From positions 8,859,001-8,923,000 of the forward strand of contig NZ_CP107783.1 of NCBI RefSeq assembly GCF_036345255.1: 64,000 nt of DNA, given 5' to 3'. How positions within the stretch are numbered: the stretch's first letter is position 1; every line of letters begins with the position of its first letter. This DNA comes from Streptomyces sp. NBC_00569. GTDB taxonomy: Bacteria > Actinomycetota > Actinomycetes > Streptomycetales > Streptomycetaceae. Positions 23,105 through 32,736 of this stretch are shown one piece after another. The notes under the pieces were generated by a model, which saw only the letters and a list, made by a program, of their open reading frames with translations, was not told where the DNA came from and did no database searches. The position numbers and the translations under genes were made by a program.

Positions 23105-24400
23105 TCACGCCTCCCGCCCCCGCAGGTCCACAATGCGCTTGATCTTGCCCACCGACCGCTCCAGCGTCTCCGGGTCCACGACCTCCACGGTCACCGAGAC
23201 GCCGATGCCGTCCTTCACGCCGGTCGCGATGGCGCGGGCCGCCGCGTCGCGCTCGGAAGCGGTCGCGTCGGCGCGGGCCTCCGCGCGTACCGTCAGGGCG
23301 TCCATGCGGCCCTCGCGGGTCAGCCGGAGCTGGAAGTGCGGGGCGACGCCCGGCGTGCGCAGGACGATCTCCTCGACCTGGGTCGGGAAGAGGTTCACCC
23401 CGCGCAGGATCACCATGTCGTCACTGCGGCCCGTCACCTTCTCCATACGGCGGAAGGAGGGGCGGGCCGTGCCGGGCAGAAGCCGGGTCAGGTCGCGTGT
23501 CCGGTAGCGGATCACGGGCATGGCCTCCTTGGTGAGCGAGGTGAACACCAGCTCACCCTGCTCACCGTCCGGCAGGACCTCTCCGGTGATCGGGTCGACG
23601 ACCTCCGGATAGAACTGGTCCTCCCAGATGTGCAGCCCGTCCTTCGTCTCGACGCACTCCTGGGCGACGCCCGGGCCCATCACCTCCGACAGGCCGTAGA
23701 TGTCGACGGCGTCGATGGCGAAGCGCTCCTCGATCTCGCGGCGCATCTCCTCGGTCCACGGTTCGGCGCCGAAGACTCCGACCTCGAGCGACGTGCTGCG
23801 CGGGTCGACGCCCTGGCGCTCGAACTCGTCGAGGATCGTCAGCATGTACGAGGGGGTGACCATGATGACCTCGGGGCGGAAGTCCAGGATCAGCCGCACC
23901 TGGCGGGCGGTCATGCCGCCGGACGCGGGAATGACCGTGCAGCCGAGCCGCTCGGCGCCGTAGTGCGCGCCGAGCCCGCCCGTGAACAGGCCGTATCCGT
24001 ACGCGACATGGACCTTGTGGCCGGGCCGGGCGCCCGCCGCGCGCAGGGAGCGCGCCACCATGTCGGCCCACATGGAGAGGTCGTTCTCCGTGTAGCCCAC
24101 GACGGTGGGCAGGCCCGTGGTCCCGCTGGACGCGTGCAGCCGGCGCACATCCGTCTCCGGTACGGCGAACATCCCGAAGGGGTAGTTGTCCCGCAGGTCG
24201 GTCTTCGTCGTGAACGGGAAGCGGGCCAGGTCGGCGAGCGAGCGGCAGTCGTCGGGGTGCACGCCCGCCTTGTCGAAGGACGCGCGGTAGAACGGCACCC
24301 GCTCGTACACGCGGCGCAGTGTCGCCCGCAGCCGCTCCAGCTGCTGTGCGTGCAGCTGCTCGGGGCCGAGCTGTTCCCCCGCGTCCAGCAGTTCTGTCAT
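23105..24400 (-). CDS. paaK: phenylacetate-CoA ligase family enzyme (PaaK-like)
   Basis: 431 residues from the ATG at 24400; GGGAG lies 11 bases upstream, while a GTG at 24412 would be on top of it. ATP P-loop HASSGTTGLPTV near residue 85, then VAYGYGLFTGGLGAHYG, FGAEPWTEEMR and IYGLSEVMGPGVA, the PaaK signatures, and a C-terminal AMP-binding_C_2 domain (GRSDDMVILRGVNLFPTQVEE). It makes phenylacetyl-CoA or another aryl-CoA from the acid with ATP. No paaABCDE oxygenase is in the window, so it may serve another aromatic acid. A palindrome like the PaaR operator lies about 70-83 bases upstream. Confidence 0.88.
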   Translation of the reverse strand: MTELLDAGEQLGPEQLHAQQLERLRATLRRVYERVPFYRASFDKAGVHPDDCRSLADLARFPFTTKTDLRDNYPFGMFAVPETDVRRLHASSGTTGLPTVVGYTENDLSMWADMVARSLRAAGARPGHKVHVAYGYGLFTGGLGAHYGAERLGCTVIPASGGMTARQVRLILDFRPEVIMVTPSYMLTILDEFERQGVDPRSTSLEVGVFGAEPWTEEMRREIEERFAIDAVDIYGLSEVMGPGVAQECVETKDGLHIWEDQFYPEVVDPITGEVLPDGEQGELVFTSLTKEAMPVIRYRTRDLTRLLPGTARPSFRRMEKVTGRSDDMVILRGVNLFPTQVEEIVLRTPGVAPHFQLRLTREGRMDALTVRAEARADATASERDAAARAIATGVKDGIGVSVTVEVVDPETLERSVGKIKRIVDLRGREA

Positions 24401-24469
24401 CGTCGACCGCACTCCCGAGCCCTGAGGGCCGGCCGTCCACCCGGATCCACATCATGGGCGAATCGGCCG

Positions 24470-24483
24470 ACCGATCATTCGGT
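24470..24483. promoter_or_regulatory. candidate PaaR-like operator before paaK
   Basis: ACCGA-TCAT-TCGGT within a longer CCGACCGATCATTCGGTTG. TetR-type PaaR regulators of phenylacetate genes bind ACCGn-rich palindromes facing CGGT. No tetR gene is adjacent. Confidence 0.5.
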
Positions 24484-24563
24484 TGATCCGTTCAGGGTCA
24501 GTAATTCAAGGGGCGGGGGCAGGCGTCAAGAGGCGGGACGGACTCAATGGCCGCCGGGAGGCC

Positions 24564-25355
24564 TCAGGAGCCGCCGGCGGCGCCGTGGACGTAGGGAGTC
24601 GTGGTGCTCAGAGCCGTGAAGCCGAGGCGCTCCAGGATCGGGCGGCTCATGCTGGAGGCGTCGACTTGGAGGTAGCGGTAGCCGCGCTCGGCGGCGATGC
24701 GGGTACGGAACGCGACGAGGCTGCGGTAGATCCCGCGCCCGCGCCACTCGGCGACCGTGCCGCCGCCCCACAGGCTCGCGAAGTCCGTGCCCGGGTGCGT
24801 CTCCATGCGGGCCGCGCTCACCGGCACGTCCCCGGCCAGTGCGAGTACCGCGGGCGCGGCGTCCGGGTCCTCGGCGAGCTGGGCGAGGAGCTGCTGCCGG
24901 GTGAGGCCGAGACTCCTTCCGAAGGCCTTGTCGTGCACCTGCGACATGAGGTCGACGCCCGTCTCGTCGGTGACGGGGAGCAGCCGGATTCCTTCGGGGG
25001 GCGGGACGTCCGTCGGCAGGTCCGCGACCTCGGCGACCAGGAGCGTCTCCACGGGCTCGGGGACGAATCCGGCGGCCGTGAGCCGCTGCGGAAGGTCGTG
25101 CGGCAGGTCGTGCCCGTACACCTTCCACTCGAATTCGCGTCCGAGCTCGGTGAAATGTCGGACCTGGGCGGCGATCGCCGCGTCCGCCGAGTTCTGGTCG
25201 AGGTCCGACCACACGACGCCGTTCCAGGAGCCGACCTCGGCGCCGGTCTGCCGCACCACGCCGTCCACCCGCTCCACCCGCCCCCCAGGGCCGTCGGGCT
25301 CGGCGTTCCGCCTCATCTGCCGGTCGAACCGGGACAACACCGCTTGATGATCCAT
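24564..25355 (-). CDS. GNAT-family N-acetyltransferase
   Basis: 263 residues. The N-terminal 110 residues are a divergent GNAT-like half (SWNGVVWSDLD, FEWKVYGHDLP), and the C-terminal 110 hold the acetyl-CoA fold: LALAGDVPVSAARM, WGGGTVAEWRGRGIYRSLVAFRTRIAAERGY (motif A, R/Q-x-x-G-x-G/A near residue 206) and ASSMSRPILERLGF. Acetyl donor and fold are clear, the acceptor is not. It stands alone, 108 bases from the fadD gene upstream and 163 bases before paaK, transcribed in the same direction. Confidence 0.85.
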   Translation of the reverse strand: MDHQAVLSRFDRQMRRNAEPDGPGGRVERVDGVVRQTGAEVGSWNGVVWSDLDQNSADAAIAAQVRHFTELGREFEWKVYGHDLPHDLPQRLTAAGFVPEPVETLLVAEVADLPTDVPPPEGIRLLPVTDETGVDLMSQVHDKAFGRSLGLTRQQLLAQLAEDPDAAPAVLALAGDVPVSAARMETHPGTDFASLWGGGTVAEWRGRGIYRSLVAFRTRIAAERGYRYLQVDASSMSRPILERLGFTALSTTTPYVHGAAGGS

Positions 25356-25463
25356 CCGGCCACTCCAGCACCGGCGCGTCGGGGCGGCAAACGATTTGTG
25401 TCCCGGTACGCGGACGCGTCGTGCCCGGAGGGCTTGCCGTGCCCGCTGCGAGCCCGTGCCCCG

Positions 25464-27080
25464 TCACGAGCCGTCCGCCGCCACCGCCCGCGCCCACCGG
25501 TAGTCCGCCTTGCCGCTGGGTGAGCGCTGGATGCGGTCGGTCAGGACGAGCTGGCGGGGGATCTTGTAGCCCGCGAGGCGGGTGCGGCAGTGGGTCTGGA
25601 TGTCGTCGAGCGAGGGCGGTGCCGCGCCGTCGCGCAGCTGGACGACGGCGGCGACATGGTTGCCCCACTTCGCGTCGGGCACTCCGGCGACCAGCGCGTC
25701 GTACACGTCCGGATGGGACTTGAGGGCCTGCTCGACCTCTTCCGGGTACACCTTCTCGCCGCCCGTGTTGATGCACTGCGAGCCGCGCCCGAGGACGGTG
25801 ACGATGCCTTCCTCGTCGACCGTGGCCATGTCCCCGAGCAGCACCCACCGCTCGTCGCCCTTCTGGAAGAACGTCTCGGCCGTCTTCGCGGGGTCGTTGT
25901 AGTAGCCGAGCGGGACGTGCCCGCGCTGGGCGATGCGGCCCGGTTCCCCGGGGGCGATCGGCTCGTACGTCGCCGGATCGACGACCTGCGTGCGGGAGTT
26001 GACCCGGAGGCGGAAGCCCTTCTCCGGGCCCGAGTCGTCCGTCGCCGTGCCGTTGAAGCCGGACTCGGAGGAGCCGAAGTTGTTCAGGAGCATCACGTTC
26101 GGGACGAGCGCCTGGAACTGTGCGCGCACCGTCTCCGACATGATCGCGCCCGACGACGAGACGCTGAACATGGACGAGCAGTCCGTGCCCTTCAGGGGCC
26201 CGTTCAGCGCGTCGATCAGGGGCCGCAGCATCGCGTCCCCGACGAGCGACATGCTCGTCACCTTCTCCTTCTCGACCGTGCGCAGGACCTCTTCGGGCAC
26301 GAACTTCGTGTGGATGACGAGGCGTTGGCCGAAGTTGAAGCCGATGAAGGCGGTGAGGGTGGAAGTGCCGTGCATCAGGGGAGGCGTGGGGAAGAAGGTG
26401 ATCCCGTCGCCGCCGGCCGCGACGCGCTCGGACAGCTCCTCAGGCCTGCTCACGGGCTCGCCCGTCGGGGCGCCGCCGCCCAGCCCCGAGAAGAACAGGT
26501 CCTCCTGGCGCCACATCACGCCCTTGGGCATGCCGGTCGTGCCGCCCGTGTAGATGATGAAGAGGTCGTCGGCCGAGCGCGGCCCGAAGCCGCGCTCCGG
26601 CGAGCCCATGGCCTCCGCCTCCGTGAAGTCCACGGCCTTGACGGGCGGCGCGCCGGTCGGCGCGGTCCCCACACGCACGAGGTGGCGCAGCTTCTCCGTC
26701 TGCGGGAGAGCGGCCGCGACGCGTTCGGTGAACTCGGCGTCGAAGACGAGCGCCGCGAGGTCGGCGTCGCGGTAGAGGTAGACCAGCTCCTCCTCCACGT
26801 AGCGGTAGTTGACATTGACGGGGACGATCCGCGCCTTGAGGCAGGCCAGCACCGTCTGGAGGTACTCGATGCCGTTGTAGAGGTGCAGGCCCAGGTGTTC
26901 ACCGGGGCGGATCCCGCTGTCGATCAGATGGTGGGCGAGGCGGTTGGCCGCCGCGTCGAGTCCGGCGTAGGTGAGCCGGCGCTCCGCGCCCGTGCCGGGA
27001 TGGTCGATGTGTACGAGCGCCTCGCGGTCCGGGACCACGTCGACGACCGACTCGAACAGGTCGGCAAGGTTGTACTCCAC
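25464..27080 (-). CDS. acyl-CoA synthetase (AMP-forming), FadD-like
   Basis: 538 residues from the GTG at 27080, with GGAGGA five bases upstream; an ATG 24 bases further up has no ribosome site, and the family usually starts (M/V)E(Y/F)NLADLFE as here. P-loop YTGGTTGMPKGVMWRQED near residue 180, LLNNFGSSESG (A5), and a C-terminus with SGKADYRW carrying the catalytic Lys. Close relatives act in degradation of steroid or terpenoid acids. Divergent from the echA-DUF35-thiolase operon and sharing its operator region, so both are probably induced together. Confidence 0.88.
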   Translation of the reverse strand: MEYNLADLFESVVDVVPDREALVHIDHPGTGAERRLTYAGLDAAANRLAHHLIDSGIRPGEHLGLHLYNGIEYLQTVLACLKARIVPVNVNYRYVEEELVYLYRDADLAALVFDAEFTERVAAALPQTEKLRHLVRVGTAPTGAPPVKAVDFTEAEAMGSPERGFGPRSADDLFIIYTGGTTGMPKGVMWRQEDLFFSGLGGGAPTGEPVSRPEELSERVAAGGDGITFFPTPPLMHGTSTLTAFIGFNFGQRLVIHTKFVPEEVLRTVEKEKVTSMSLVGDAMLRPLIDALNGPLKGTDCSSMFSVSSSGAIMSETVRAQFQALVPNVMLLNNFGSSESGFNGTATDDSGPEKGFRLRVNSRTQVVDPATYEPIAPGEPGRIAQRGHVPLGYYNDPAKTAETFFQKGDERWVLLGDMATVDEEGIVTVLGRGSQCINTGGEKVYPEEVEQALKSHPDVYDALVAGVPDAKWGNHVAAVVQLRDGAAPPSLDDIQTHCRTRLAGYKIPRQLVLTDRIQRSPSGKADYRWARAVAADGS

Positions 27081-27163
27081 CGCTCCTCCTGACCCAGGCG
27101 CCATCTCGATGTGGCCGTCATCTCAGCAGAGCCGCAGGGAACAGGGAAGGGCTCCCGCACAAG

Positions 27164-27185
27164 AAATCTGACTGACTGTCAGAAA
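27164..27185. promoter_or_regulatory. shared operator copy B (acyl-CoA regulon), between fadD and echA
   Basis: AAATCTGAC, six variable bases, TCAGAAA, preceded by AG exactly as copy A (14631-14652). It lies 84 bases from the fadD start and 91 bases from the echA start in a divergent gap, so one bound dimer could control both directions. Confidence 0.7.
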
Positions 27186-27276
27186 ACTCTTGAACTGGCC
27201 ACCCGCCTACTGCAACCTGTTCTCGCATCCGAGACGTACGCGGCAGCCGAGACGCATCCGAGACGGGAGCACGGCC

Positions 27277-28113
27277 ATGGGTGGCACGGAACACGACGCG
27301 GGACACGGGGCGGGTCACGGGACGGAACACCTCACGGTGCGGCGCGAGGGCGCCACCCTCGTACTCACCCTCGACAGGCCCGAGGCCAAGAACGCGCTCT
27401 CCCTGCCGATGCTGGTCGGCCTCCACGACGGATGGGTCGCCGCCGACGAGGACGACTCGGTCCGGTCGATCGTCCTGACCGGCGCGGGCGGCACGTTCTG
27501 CGCGGGCATGGACCTCAAGGCCCTGGCCGGCAAGGGGATGGAGGGCGAGCAGTACCGGGACCGGCTCAAGGCCGACCCCGAACTGCACTGGAAGGCGATG
27601 CTGCGCCATCACCGCCCCCGCAAACCCGTGATCGCCGCTGTCGAGGGCTACTGCGTGGCCGGCGGCACGGAGATCCTCCAGGGCACCGACATCCGCGTCG
27701 CCGCCGAGACCGCGACCTTCGGCCTCTCCGAGGTCAGGCGCGCCCTCTTCCCGATCGGCGGTTCCACCGTGCGGCTTCAGCGGCAGATCCCGCGCACCCA
27801 CGCCCTGGAGATGCTGCTGACCGGCAGGCACTACAGCGCGGCCGAAGCCCTCTCCATCGGGCTCATCGGCAGTGTCGTCCCGGCCGGCACCGCGCTCGAC
27901 CGGGCCCTGGAGATCGCCGAGCAGGTCAACGCCTGCGGCCCGCTCGCGGTGGAGGCGGTGAAGGCCTCGGTGTACGAGACCGCCGAGATGACCGAGACCG
28001 ACGGCCTCAAGTCCGAACTGGAGCGCGGCTGGCCGATCTTCGCCACCGAGGACGCGAAGGAAGGCCCCAGGGCCTTCGCCGAGAAGCGCCCCGCCGTCTA
28101 CCGGCGCGCGTGA
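27277..28113 (+). CDS. enoyl-CoA hydratase/isomerase (crotonase) family protein
   Basis: 278 residues from the ATG at 27277, GGGAG seven bases upstream. Crotonase fold: oxyanion-hole segment GAGGTFCAGMDLKAL near residue 80, and AVEGYCVAGGTEILQGTDIRVAAETATFGLSE near 127-158. The usual second glutamate position reads in EVRRALFP. A short His/Gly-rich N-terminal tail (EHDAGHGAGHGTEH) is extra. Hydrates or isomerises an unsaturated acyl-CoA. First gene of the echA-DUF35-thiolase-thiolase operon, 28 bases before the DUF35 gene. Confidence 0.87.
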   Translation: MGGTEHDAGHGAGHGTEHLTVRREGATLVLTLDRPEAKNALSLPMLVGLHDGWVAADEDDSVRSIVLTGAGGTFCAGMDLKALAGKGMEGEQYRDRLKADPELHWKAMLRHHRPRKPVIAAVEGYCVAGGTEILQGTDIRVAAETATFGLSEVRRALFPIGGSTVRLQRQIPRTHALEMLLTGRHYSAAEALSIGLIGSVVPAGTALDRALEIAEQVNACGPLAVEAVKASVYETAEMTETDGLKSELERGWPIFATEDAKEGPRAFAEKRPAVYRRA

Positions 28114-28141
28114 AGCCCTCCGACCGCCAAGGAGTCATGAA

Positions 28142-29089
28142 GTGCCCGAAGTCCTCAAAGCCCCGCTCGTCGTCGAGTTCCCCTTCACCCGCTCGCTCGG
28201 CCCCGTCCAGAGCGCGTTCCTGACCGGCCTGCGCGAACGCACCGTCCTCGGCGTGAAGACCACCGACGGCAAGGTCCTGGTCCCACCCGTCGAGTACGAC
28301 CCCGTCACCGCCGACGAGCTCCGCGACCTCGTCGAGGTCGAGCCCACCGGCACCGTCACCACCTGGGCCTGGAACCCCGGACCCCGCCGCGGCCAGCCCC
28401 TCGACACCCCCTTCGCCTGGGTCCTGGTCAAGCTCGACGGCGCGGACACCGGCCTCCTGCACGCCCTCGACGCACCCGGCCCCGACGCCGTGACCACCGG
28501 CATGCGCGTCCGCGTCCGCTGGGCCGCCGAACGGACCGGCGCCATCACCGACATCGCCTGCTTCGAGCCGTACGAGGGGGCGGCGGCGGACACCGGACCC
28601 GCCGCGCACGACGGGCGGTTCGACGACGCGGTCAGCGGGATCGTCGCCGAGGCCCGTCTCGACTACGTGTACTCCCCGGGCCGCGCCCAGACCGCCTACA
28701 TCAACGCCCTCGCCGACCGCCGCACCGTCGGCGAACGCTGCCCGTCCTGCCGCAAGGTCTACGTCCCGCCGCGCGGCGCCTGCCCCACCTGCGGCGTCGC
28801 CACGACCGACCGGGTCGAGGTCGGCCCGGCCGGCACCGTCACCACCTTCTGCATCGTCAACGTCAAGGCCAAGAACCTCGACATCGAACTGCCCTACGTC
28901 TACGCCCACATCGCGCTCGACGGCGCCGACCTCGCGCTGCACGGCCGCATCGCCGGCATCCCGTACGACCAGGTGCGGATGGGCCTCAGGGTCGAGCCCG
29001 TATGGACCGAAGGCGGGCGCTACCCCGACCACTACCGGCCCACCGGCGAACCGGACGCCGACTACGACACGTACAAGGAGCTGGTGTAG
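28142..29089 (+). CDS. tandem DUF35 (OB-fold acyl-CoA-associated) protein with zinc ribbon
   Basis: 315 residues from the GTG at 28142 (AAGGAG seven bases upstream). Two DUF35 units: residues about 1-140 without cysteines, and 150-315 starting with a rubredoxin-like zinc ribbon (CPSCRKVYVPPRGACPTC, near 200-217) followed by an OB fold (GTVTTFCIVN, YAHIALDGAD). DUF35 proteins partner with SCP2-type thiolase-like enzymes; in mycobacterial cholesterol side-chain loss ChsH2 needs its DUF35 to work with the aldolase Ltp2. Two thiolase-like genes follow directly, the first at one-base spacing, so a complex is likely. Confidence 0.85.
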   Translation: MPEVLKAPLVVEFPFTRSLGPVQSAFLTGLRERTVLGVKTTDGKVLVPPVEYDPVTADELRDLVEVEPTGTVTTWAWNPGPRRGQPLDTPFAWVLVKLDGADTGLLHALDAPGPDAVTTGMRVRVRWAAERTGAITDIACFEPYEGAAADTGPAAHDGRFDDAVSGIVAEARLDYVYSPGRAQTAYINALADRRTVGERCPSCRKVYVPPRGACPTCGVATTDRVEVGPAGTVTTFCIVNVKAKNLDIELPYVYAHIALDGADLALHGRIAGIPYDQVRMGLRVEPVWTEGGRYPDHYRPTGEPDADYDTYKELV

Positions 29090-30132
29090 ATGCGAGAGGT
29101 AGCGATCGTCGCCTTCGCGCAGAGCGACCATCTGCGCACCACCGACGAACTCTCCGAGGTCGACATGGTGATGCCGGTGCTGCACCAGGTGCTGGCGCAG
29201 ACCGGCCTCAAGGCCAGCGACATCGGCTTCACCTGCTCCGGCTCCTCCGACTATCTCGCGGGCCGCGCCTTCTCCTTCACCATGACCCTCGACGGCGTGG
29301 GCGCCTGGCCGCCGATCTCCGAGTCCCACGTGGAGATGGACGGGGCCTGGGCGATGTACGAGGCCTGGGTGAAGCTCCTCACCGGCGAGGTCGACACGGC
29401 GCTCGTCTACTCGTACGGCAAGTCCTCGCCCGGCTCCGTGCGCGATGTGCTCACCCGCCAGCTCGACCCGTACTACGTGGCCCCGCTGTGGCCGGACTCG
29501 GTCGCGCTCGCCGCACTCCAGGCGCAAGCCCTGATCGACGCGGGCGAGACCGACGAGACCGCGCTCGCCGGGATCGCCGCGAGGAGCCGGGAGTCCGCGT
29601 CGGCCAACCCCCACGCACAGGTGAAGGGTTCGGTGCCGCAGGGCGACTACGAGGTGCGGCCGCTGCGCAAGGGCGACTGCCCGCCGGTCGGCGACGGCGC
29701 CGTCGCCGTGATCCTGGCCGCCGGTGACAAGGCCCGCGAACTGTGCGAGCGGCCCGCCTGGATCCGCGGCATGGACCACCGCATCGAGGCGCACAGCCTC
29801 GGCGTACGCGACCTCACCGACTCCCCGTCCGTCCGGCTGGCCGCCGAGCGGGCGGGCGCCTTCGAACGGCCCGTCGACACCGCCGAGTTGCACGCCCCGT
29901 TCACCTCGCAGGAGGTCGTCCTGCGCAAGGCGCTGAAGCTGGGCGACGGCGTGGCCGTGAACCCCTCCGGCGGCGCGCTCGCCGCCAACCCGCTCATGGC
30001 CGCGGGTCTGCTGCGGATCGGCGAGGCCGCCGCCCGTATCCACCGCGGTGAGTCCGACCGGGCCCTCGCGCACGCGACCTCCGGCCCCTGCCTCCAGCAG
30101 AACCTGGTCGCCGTCCTGGAAGGAGACACCCG

Positions 30133-30136
<4 letters not shown>
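29090..30136 (+). CDS. SCP2-type thiolase-like / lipid-transfer protein, first subunit (catalytic Cys and His absent)
   Basis: 348 residues, thiolase fold throughout, starting directly after the DUF35 stop. The position of the nucleophilic Cys reads SHVEMDGAWA, and the GHP motif reads AANPLMAAG (Asn for His), so ordinary thiolysis is not expected. HAPFTSQE matches the middle HD-F motif region. Loss of Cys and His is typical for Ltp2-like retro-aldolases acting with DUF35 partners. Ends in a four-base ATGA overlap with the next thiolase gene, pointing to fixed stoichiometry. Confidence 0.82.
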
Positions 30137-31314
<1,178 letters not shown>

Positions 31315-31396
31315 ACGGCTCGCCGCCGCGGCCTGTCCGCCGCGCGGGCCGATCGCTAGGCTGGCGGGCGGACGACGAACCGGGAGGAGCACGGAC

Positions 31397-31639
31397 GTGG
31401 CCGAAAGCACCATCGAGCAGCACACGCTCGCGGGTTGGGACAAGCCGGACCTCGATCTGAGTGCCGCGGACTGGCATTCGAGCAGCAAGGGGCGGGGCGA
31501 CGTCCAGATCGCCTTCGTCGAAGGCTTCATCGCGATGCGCAACGGCGGCAGTCCCCAGAATCCGTCCCTGATCTTCACGCCCGCGGAATGGGGCGCGTTC
31601 GTGCTGGGGGCACGCGAGGGGGAGTTCGACCTGACCTGA
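31397..31639 (+). CDS. DUF397 protein (BldB/WhiJ-system small regulator type), orphan
   Basis: 80 residues from the GTG at 31397 (GGGAGGAG seven bases upstream). The DUF397 pattern is clear: DWHSSSKGRGDVQIAFVEG, FIAMRNGGSPQNPSLIFTPAEWGAFVLGAREGEFD. Such proteins normally lie next to an XRE helix-turn-helix regulator and form WhiJ-like pairs influencing development and antibiotics; no XRE gene is adjacent here, so it is an orphan copy or acts with a distant partner. Alone between a thiolase operon and a universal stress gene. Confidence 0.85.
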   Translation: MAESTIEQHTLAGWDKPDLDLSAADWHSSSKGRGDVQIAFVEGFIAMRNGGSPQNPSLIFTPAEWGAFVLGAREGEFDLT

Positions 31640-31806
31640 GCCGGGTCCGGCCTGGCCCGAGCCGCGGTCAGGTGACGTTTCCGGCTTTTCCGACGACATG
31701 TGACGTTCGGCCCTGCCCCCTGGTCCCGGTGTGCGCGAGGCTGGGGGCAGGAACAGTCGCTCTTGCCGGGGCCCGTGACACCGCGCCCCGGTGTCGGAGG
31801 TTGGAC

Positions 31807-32721
31807 ATGAGTACCCCGCGCCCCCTGCCCGTCGTGGCCGCCGTCGACGGATCCGAAGACAGCCTGCGAGCCCTGGAGTGGGCACTGACGGAAGCGGCCA
31901 GGCGCGGGGCGCCCGCGCGGATCGCCCATGTGCGCCAGTACGGCCCCTGGACGCGGCGAGGGGTACTGAGTTCCGGCCCGCCGGAGCCCGCGGGCGACGC
32001 GGTCCTCGACGAGGTGCGCGCCAACGTGACCGGTCGAGATGATCTGCCACCGGTCGAATACGTGACCTTGGAGGGCGACCCGGCGGCCGTCCTGGCCGAA
32101 CTCGGCGCCGAGGCACAGCTGTTGGTCCTCGGCTCGCGGGGGCGCGGCGGCTTCGCCAGTCTGCTGCTCGGTTCGAACGGTGTGGCCGTGGCGCGGGACG
32201 CCGCCTGCCCCGTCGTCGTGGTACCCAGGCCCGGACGACCCGTGCACGGCGACAGCGACGTACCGCCCGGACCGCGCGTGGTCGTCGGTGTCGAGGTGGA
32301 CGAGCCCGACGACACCGTCCTCGCCTTCGCCTTCGAGGAGGCCGACCGGCGCGAGGCGCGGCTCCAGGTGATCGCGGCCTTCCCGTGGCCGGTGCTCGCC
32401 TGGACGACCTTCGGCGACTTCACGCCCACGACCGTCGACCAGGAAGCGGCCGAGAACGAGACCCTGACCCTGCTGAACGCCGCGGTGGCGCCCTTCCGCA
32501 AGGCGCACCCCGACATCGAGGTCGACCTGTACGTGGCGCCGGGCGACGCGGCCGGGCACCTCGTCGAGAACTCCCGCGAAGCCGGCCTCGTGGTCGTGGG
32601 CCGCCACCGGCGCCGCCTCACCCGCCCCGCACCGATGCTCGGCACGGTGACGATGGCGGTGCTGCTGCACGCGGCGAGCCCGGTCGCGGTGGTGCCTCCG
32701 GTACCGGAGGACACGCCCTAG
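31807..32721 (+). CDS. tandem universal stress protein
   Basis: 304 residues from the ATG at 31807, GGAGG six bases upstream. Two Usp domains: residues 1-145 with VAAVDGSEDSLRALEWALTEA and the ATP-binding GSRGRGGFASLLLGSNG, and 150-304 (VVVGVEVDEPDDTVLAFAFEEA) where the second nucleotide loop (GRHRRRLTRPAPMLGTVT) has lost most glycines, so only the first domain should bind ATP well. Cytoplasmic stress or dormancy factor. The 167 bases upstream hold GTGACGTTCGGCCCT (31700-31714), which vaguely resembles half of a DosR/OsdR box. It converges on the LRR gene with a gap of 15 bases. Confidence 0.87.
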   Translation: MSTPRPLPVVAAVDGSEDSLRALEWALTEAARRGAPARIAHVRQYGPWTRRGVLSSGPPEPAGDAVLDEVRANVTGRDDLPPVEYVTLEGDPAAVLAELGAEAQLLVLGSRGRGGFASLLLGSNGVAVARDAACPVVVVPRPGRPVHGDSDVPPGPRVVVGVEVDEPDDTVLAFAFEEADRREARLQVIAAFPWPVLAWTTFGDFTPTTVDQEAAENETLTLLNAAVAPFRKAHPDIEVDLYVAPGDAAGHLVENSREAGLVVVGRHRRRLTRPAPMLGTVTMAVLLHAASPVAVVPPVPEDTP

Positions 32722-32736
32722 AAGATCCTTGGCGGC

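Noticed and set aside
31700..31714. DosR/OsdR-like box before the universal stress gene
   Set aside because: Only one half resembles the consensus; kept as a remark in the gene entry.
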